A DNA stretch of 23,910 nucleotides. It comes from Phocoenobacter atlanticus (GTDB taxonomy: Bacteria > Pseudomonadota > Gammaproteobacteria > Enterobacterales > Pasteurellaceae). Of this stretch, positions 20,852 through 23,910 are shown in pieces. A program made the translations under genes and the position numbers. The notes under the pieces were generated by a model, which made no database searches, was not told where the DNA came from, and worked only from the letters and a program-made list of their open reading frames with translations. Each line of letters opens with the position of its first letter. The stretch's first letter is position 1. The DNA is taken from the NCBI RefSeq assembly GCF_030764225.1, contig NZ_JASAXH010000025.1. One strand, given 5' to 3'.

Positions 20852-23002
20852 ATGAAAACATTAATAACTTGCATATTTGTACTATCAAATTTTTTGATCA
20901 GTTATGCAAATGCACAAGAAAACCCATTAATGGATAAAGTTAATAGTGAAATCTTAAAGTTAGAAATGATGATTGATATTTCTAATATGCAGTTTGAAGT
21001 TGCGCCAATACAGGGTAAAAAATCTTTTTCTGTAAATGATGCGCCTACTTTTATAGATTTAAAAAGAAAAGTAAGTATTGATAAAAATAAAATTCAGCAT
21101 TTCTTTGACGCTCTTGATGTTTATTCTAAAATATATTATCCCTACAATATCATTATTTTGAAACCTCATTTGTATGATTTAGTGAAAGTGATTAATAAAG
21201 ATAATTCTTATTGGAGTCGTAATTACAATAATATCCCTATTTTTAAAGCAATATCTGTGGAATATCTTGATGGTAGTCATAAAAATATTGAAACTTTGGT
21301 GCTATCAAAAAGTTCGGTTGAGAAAAAATATATGGTTACTGACAAAGATAATGGTAAAGAATATTCCTACTCAAAAACTGACAATGCGACTGAAATTGAA
21401 AAAATTGTATTAAACAGCAGTTTTGCTGAAAAAAACTTTGTGTTAGAAAATCCAAAACCAATTAAATCAATAAAATTTACTATTGATTTTCCATTAGAAA
21501 ATGTAGAAACAAAAACATTATCAGAAAAAAATAAAATCATTCATACTGAATTTGGTGATATTAAATTAATACAGATGGTAAATAACAAAGTGGTGCTTGA
21601 ATATCCACAAACATTAAGTAAATTAATTAAGATTAGAGGTATTTATAAAGATGGAAGGATCTTAAGAGACAGAAGTGCTTCTTCACATACCGTGTTATCT
21701 GAAAAACAACAACAGTTTGTTCATCAGTATTTAGAGATGCTAAAAGAGGCAAAAAAACAGATCATTAATAAGACGATTAAAACGGAAAAATTATTACAAC
21801 AATATATTAATAAACACACACCAATACAAGCACCTTTAAAATTAAAAATACGTAAAAGTCTTACATTTAGTGGGGAGTTGAATGAAATTGATGTGCTGAT
21901 TTCAAAAGAAATGAAGATAGAAAAATTTACGAGCACTTATAAAATCAAACCCTTAGCGAATAAAAATCATCATCTAATTGCGATTGATTTTAACACAGGA
22001 AAGCAAGGCATTCTCAATAGCAAGGGTAAATGGGTGGTTAAGCCAACCTTTATAAGACTTTTTCATAAAATAGCCAATATTTATTGTGGAAAAATGACTG
22101 AAAATTCAGATATAGCTTATTTTTATCTTAATCCTAAAACTTCAAAAATGGAAAAATTGCCTTATTTTATCCCTTTTAATACTTATTATAATGATAAAAA
22201 ATATGTACAAATTGCAGGTTCTGATATTAGCAATGATAAACGAGGTTTGTTAGATATAACAAATATGAAAGTGTTATTAAGTCCTACTGTAAGAGATTTA
22301 GATGTTAATAAATATTTTTATGTTGAAACAATAAAGGAATCTTCTAATAAGATCACTAATTTATATCGTTTTTCTGATAATAAGAAAATCTTAAGTTTCG
22401 GTCAAAATGAATATAGTAGAATCGAATTAGCTGATGACAGAATAATTTTAAAGAAATTAATACCTACTGCTATAAGTAATGCATATTCAACAAAATATTA
22501 TCTCTTAGATCAGAATGGGAAAAGACTTAATAAAATGACTATCAAAGATATTGAGTCTTGGTCAATGAAATTTCATAATGGTTATTTACTGGTTAAAGAC
22601 AAAAATGATAAGTTTATGTTTATAGATAAAAATGCTAAAAAAGCACCTTTTGATGTTTCAAAATACAAAGATGTTGAGCCATTTAGAGAAGGTTACGCAA
22701 GAATTTGTAAGAAGTTTAATAAAGAGTGTGGCTTTATCAATACAAAGGGAAAGCTTGTGATACCAATAAAATATGGTTGGGGAGATAGAACGTTTTATAA
22801 AGGTTATACAAGAGTAGCTTTACTAAATGGACAAAATTTATTTTTAATTAATCAAAAAGGGGAAAAAGTCGCTGACTTTCCAAAATTCACAGAGTATGAA
22901 CAAGGAAGGAGAAATACAAAAGATGATAATAAAACATATTGGTTTGATAACCGAGTTTTTAATTATAAAGGTGAAGAAACAACGGAAAGAGACAGTCAGT
23001 AA
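20852..23002 (+). CDS. Exported WG-repeat-like protein of unknown function
   Basis: The 716-residue product starts with a signal peptide, MKTLITCIFVLSNFLISYANA, with a likely cut after ANA (residue 21), so it is probably periplasmic or surface-exposed. The N-terminal half, lysine-rich and partly beta-like, is not recognised. The second half has WG/KWG-like repeats: KQGILNSKGKWVVKPTF (near 385-401), CGFINTKGKLVIPIKYGWG (near 626-644) and looser copies between them. Such repeats form beta-sheet folds of unknown role. AGGAG at 20840-20845 is the ribosome binding site. It lies inside the segment bounded by the two truD 3' ends and is very AT-rich, both signs of acquired DNA. No lipobox, outer-membrane barrel or enzyme motif is visible. 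Confidence 0.75.
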   Translation: MKTLITCIFVLSNFLISYANAQENPLMDKVNSEILKLEMMIDISNMQFEVAPIQGKKSFSVNDAPTFIDLKRKVSIDKNKIQHFFDALDVYSKIYYPYNIIILKPHLYDLVKVINKDNSYWSRNYNNIPIFKAISVEYLDGSHKNIETLVLSKSSVEKKYMVTDKDNGKEYSYSKTDNATEIEKIVLNSSFAEKNFVLENPKPIKSIKFTIDFPLENVETKTLSEKNKIIHTEFGDIKLIQMVNNKVVLEYPQTLSKLIKIRGIYKDGRILRDRSASSHTVLSEKQQQFVHQYLEMLKEAKKQIINKTIKTEKLLQQYINKHTPIQAPLKLKIRKSLTFSGELNEIDVLISKEMKIEKFTSTYKIKPLANKNHHLIAIDFNTGKQGILNSKGKWVVKPTFIRLFHKIANIYCGKMTENSDIAYFYLNPKTSKMEKLPYFIPFNTYYNDKKYVQIAGSDISNDKRGLLDITNMKVLLSPTVRDLDVNKYFYVETIKESSNKITNLYRFSDNKKILSFGQNEYSRIELADDRIILKKLIPTAISNAYSTKYYLLDQNGKRLNKMTIKDIESWSMKFHNGYLLVKDKNDKFMFIDKNAKKAPFDVSKYKDVEPFREGYARICKKFNKECGFINTKGKLVIPIKYGWGDRTFYKGYTRVALLNGQNLFLINQKGEKVADFPKFTEYEQGRRNTKDDNKTYWFDNRVFNYKGEETTERDSQ

Positions 23003-23021
23003 AGAGATTATTTATCAATGA

Positions 23022-23053
23022 TAGCGGTAAGATGATCACAACTTTTTGCAAAT
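23022..23053 (+). repeat. Degenerate uptake signal sequence after the WG-repeat gene
   Basis: TAGCGGTAA (23022-23030), 13 bases, then TTTTGCAAAT (23044-23053) keep the two-part geometry of the other uptake sequences with one mismatch in the core. Confidence 0.5.
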
Positions 23054-23117
23054 ATTTTAATAAAATAAAAATTTCTACCTTTATCAATATTGCTTTAAAC
23101 TTTTAGGAGGAAACAGA

Positions 23118-23417
23118 ATGAGAAGAAAATGTGGTGTAATCAGTTTGTTCTTTTTAATAGGAGCTATCACATTCATTTTTTATAAAGATAAAAATAATTT
23201 AGAAAATTCTGTATGGAAATATTGTGGTAATGGAAAGGGACATATTGCAGGTGTACTTGACTTTAGAAAGCAAAACTATTTTATTATAAAGAATAACGGT
23301 ATTTATGTTAAAGAGACTTTAATTGGTATGATTGATAGAGTTGAATATTACTATATAGAACGTAGGTTATTTGTTGAGAGTCTCGCAGGAGATATAGGTA
23401 GATATTGTGAAAGATAA
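23118..23417 (+). CDS. Small membrane-anchored protein of unknown function
   Basis: The 99-residue product has a basic start and one hydrophobic segment (MRRKCGVISLFFLIGAITFIFY, residues 1-22), then a soluble domain of about 75 residues with beta-rich sequence and two cysteines (VWKYCGNG near 37 and GRYCER at the end) that could pair in the periplasm. AGGAGG right before the start is a very strong ribosome binding site. It lies 115 bases after the WG-repeat gene, on the same strand and in the same AT-rich block, so the two may have arrived together. I do not recognise a family. Confidence 0.6.
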   Translation: MRRKCGVISLFFLIGAITFIFYKDKNNLENSVWKYCGNGKGHIAGVLDFRKQNYFIIKNNGIYVKETLIGMIDRVEYYYIERRLFVESLAGDIGRYCER

Positions 23418-23738
23418 GTTGATTGGAATTAAATAAATTACATAACATGAGACAAAAAAGATCTTAATGGTGATTTGTTGATGAAGAGGGGGGGGAATTA
23501 AACTTCTTTTTAGAGTCAGGAAGTTCTGTAACTGCATTGGTGAGAGAGTTGGTTTTGGCTGACTAAAAAAGAAATACACATGCACACTGAATATTGGAAA
23601 GAGGGAGACGTTTATGGTAAGGTTAAAAATAACGGTAAGATAGTTATAGTTTTTGCTCAAATTTAATTGCTAAAAGAGACTATAAAAATAACTGTGTATC
23701 TGCTTTAATATACAAAAAACATTAAGGTGGATACCAAT
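23418..23738. other. Decayed intergenic region before the insertion sequence
   Basis: This stretch holds no convincing complete gene. It contains the truD 3' remnant (23466-23566), a 28-codon open frame MHTEYWKEGDVYGKVKNNGK at 23580-23666 without a good ribosome binding site (perhaps a gene fragment), and the probable left end of the IS256-type element from about 23676. Confidence 0.6.
23466..23566 (+). pseudogene. truD: Remnant of a second truD 3' end
   Basis: From the codons corresponding to TGG-CTA-TTT-ATT-GAT-GAA the segment follows truD to its stop. It encodes ELNFFLESGSSVTALVRELV + LAD in the same frame, against KLNFFLESGSYATALVRELV + LTD in truD. In the last 72 bases I count about 12 differences, most of them silent, which points to a once functional allele from a diverged lineage. 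The start of the piece has stop codons (TAA, TGA) and an added codon in a run of eight G, so it is dead. It lies 2,764 bases after the intact truD end. Confidence 0.88.
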
Positions 23739-23910
23739 ATGAAAAAAGCAAATTTAACCAACCAAATCGATGCTCTACTTGAGCAACTAGATTCTCAAGA
23801 AGATATCGCAAATGCGACTCAGCTATTGCACAAACGTTTCTTTGAGAAATCTCTCAATGCTGAATTAGATGCACATCTAGGCTATCAAAAGAATGGCACA
23901 CGTAAAGGAA
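23676..23910 (+). mobile_element. Left end of an IS256-family insertion sequence (runs out of the window)
   Basis: The terminal repeat probably starts near 23676 with GAGACTATAAAAATAACTGT; the AACTGTGTA part is common in IS256-type ends. The right end is outside the window, so the inverted repeat and target duplication cannot be confirmed. The transposase gene starts 63 bases further in. Confidence 0.6.
23739..23910 (+). CDS. IS256-family transposase, N-terminal part
   Basis: The visible 57 residues, from MKKANLTNQIDALLEQLD to HLGYQKNGTRKG, match the start of mutator/IS256-type transposases, which typically have LNAELDAHLGY before a GxxRNG-like segment. The DDE catalytic core lies outside the window. 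AAGGTGG at 23723-23729 is a good ribosome binding site. The frame is intact as far as it can be seen. Its position beside an already rearranged truD remnant fits an accessory, recombination-prone locus. Confidence 0.85.
   Translation, partial: MKKANLTNQIDALLEQLDSQEDIANATQLLHKRFFEKSLNAELDAHLGYQKNGTRKG

Noticed and set aside
23580..23666. 28-residue gene MHTEYWKEGDVYGKVKN...
   Set aside because: No good ribosome binding site and it lies in a decayed region; kept only as a possible fragment.

Overview
The window reads as a chromosomal segment of an AT-rich Pasteurellaceae bacterium. The order of core genes, the codon use, and several uptake signal sequences built on ACAAGCGGT(C) suggest the Actinobacillus pleuropneumoniae / Mannheimia-type branch (the 'Apl' uptake dialect) rather than the Haemophilus influenzae branch. 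The species cannot be named from the sequence alone.

Layout. (1) 1-2757: the end of an unidentified gene, then core genes yceD-rpmF (terminator), fabH and trmB (terminator). (2) 2788-3516, minus strand: a DUF4184-type membrane protein, divergent from (3) a compact core operon rppH - TSUP permease - lgt (3730-5903), which ends in an unusual terminator made of two facing uptake sequences. (4) 6034-16649: a defence island, hsdM - hsdS - gajA - gajB - fic - hsdR. It is a type I restriction-modification locus with a Gabija-type pair (OLD/TOPRIM ATPase nuclease plus UvrD-like helicase) and a Fic protein placed between the specificity and restriction genes. (5) 16792-19704: core operon surE - yqaA - LysM lipoprotein - nlpD/lppB-like lipoprotein, with a terminator. 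(6) truD (19798-20802). (7) 20852-23910: an accessory stretch with an exported WG-repeat-like protein, a small membrane-anchored protein, a decayed second copy of the truD 3' end, and the left end of an IS256-type insertion sequence.

The main result is that hsdM starts with exactly ten tandem copies of the 7-base unit CAACCAG right after its ATG. Ten copies put that ATG out of frame, and the peptide ends after 33 residues. Nine or twelve copies would join it to the complete HsdM frame, and no other start codon lies upstream of the conserved N-terminal domain. This is therefore a phase-variable type I system captured in the OFF state. Because hsdS, gajAB, fic and hsdR follow on the same strand, with several overlaps or very short gaps, the switch may also affect their expression, possibly including the Gabija pair. 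That last point is inference.

Secondary results: a roughly 35-base element is shared by the upstream regions of rppH and surE, 13,000 bases apart. The uptake sequences have a strict two-part geometry, and one perfect copy encodes a lipoprotein lipobox. There are two tandem NlpD-like lipoproteins, and the truD 3' end duplication marks a past insertion or replacement event.
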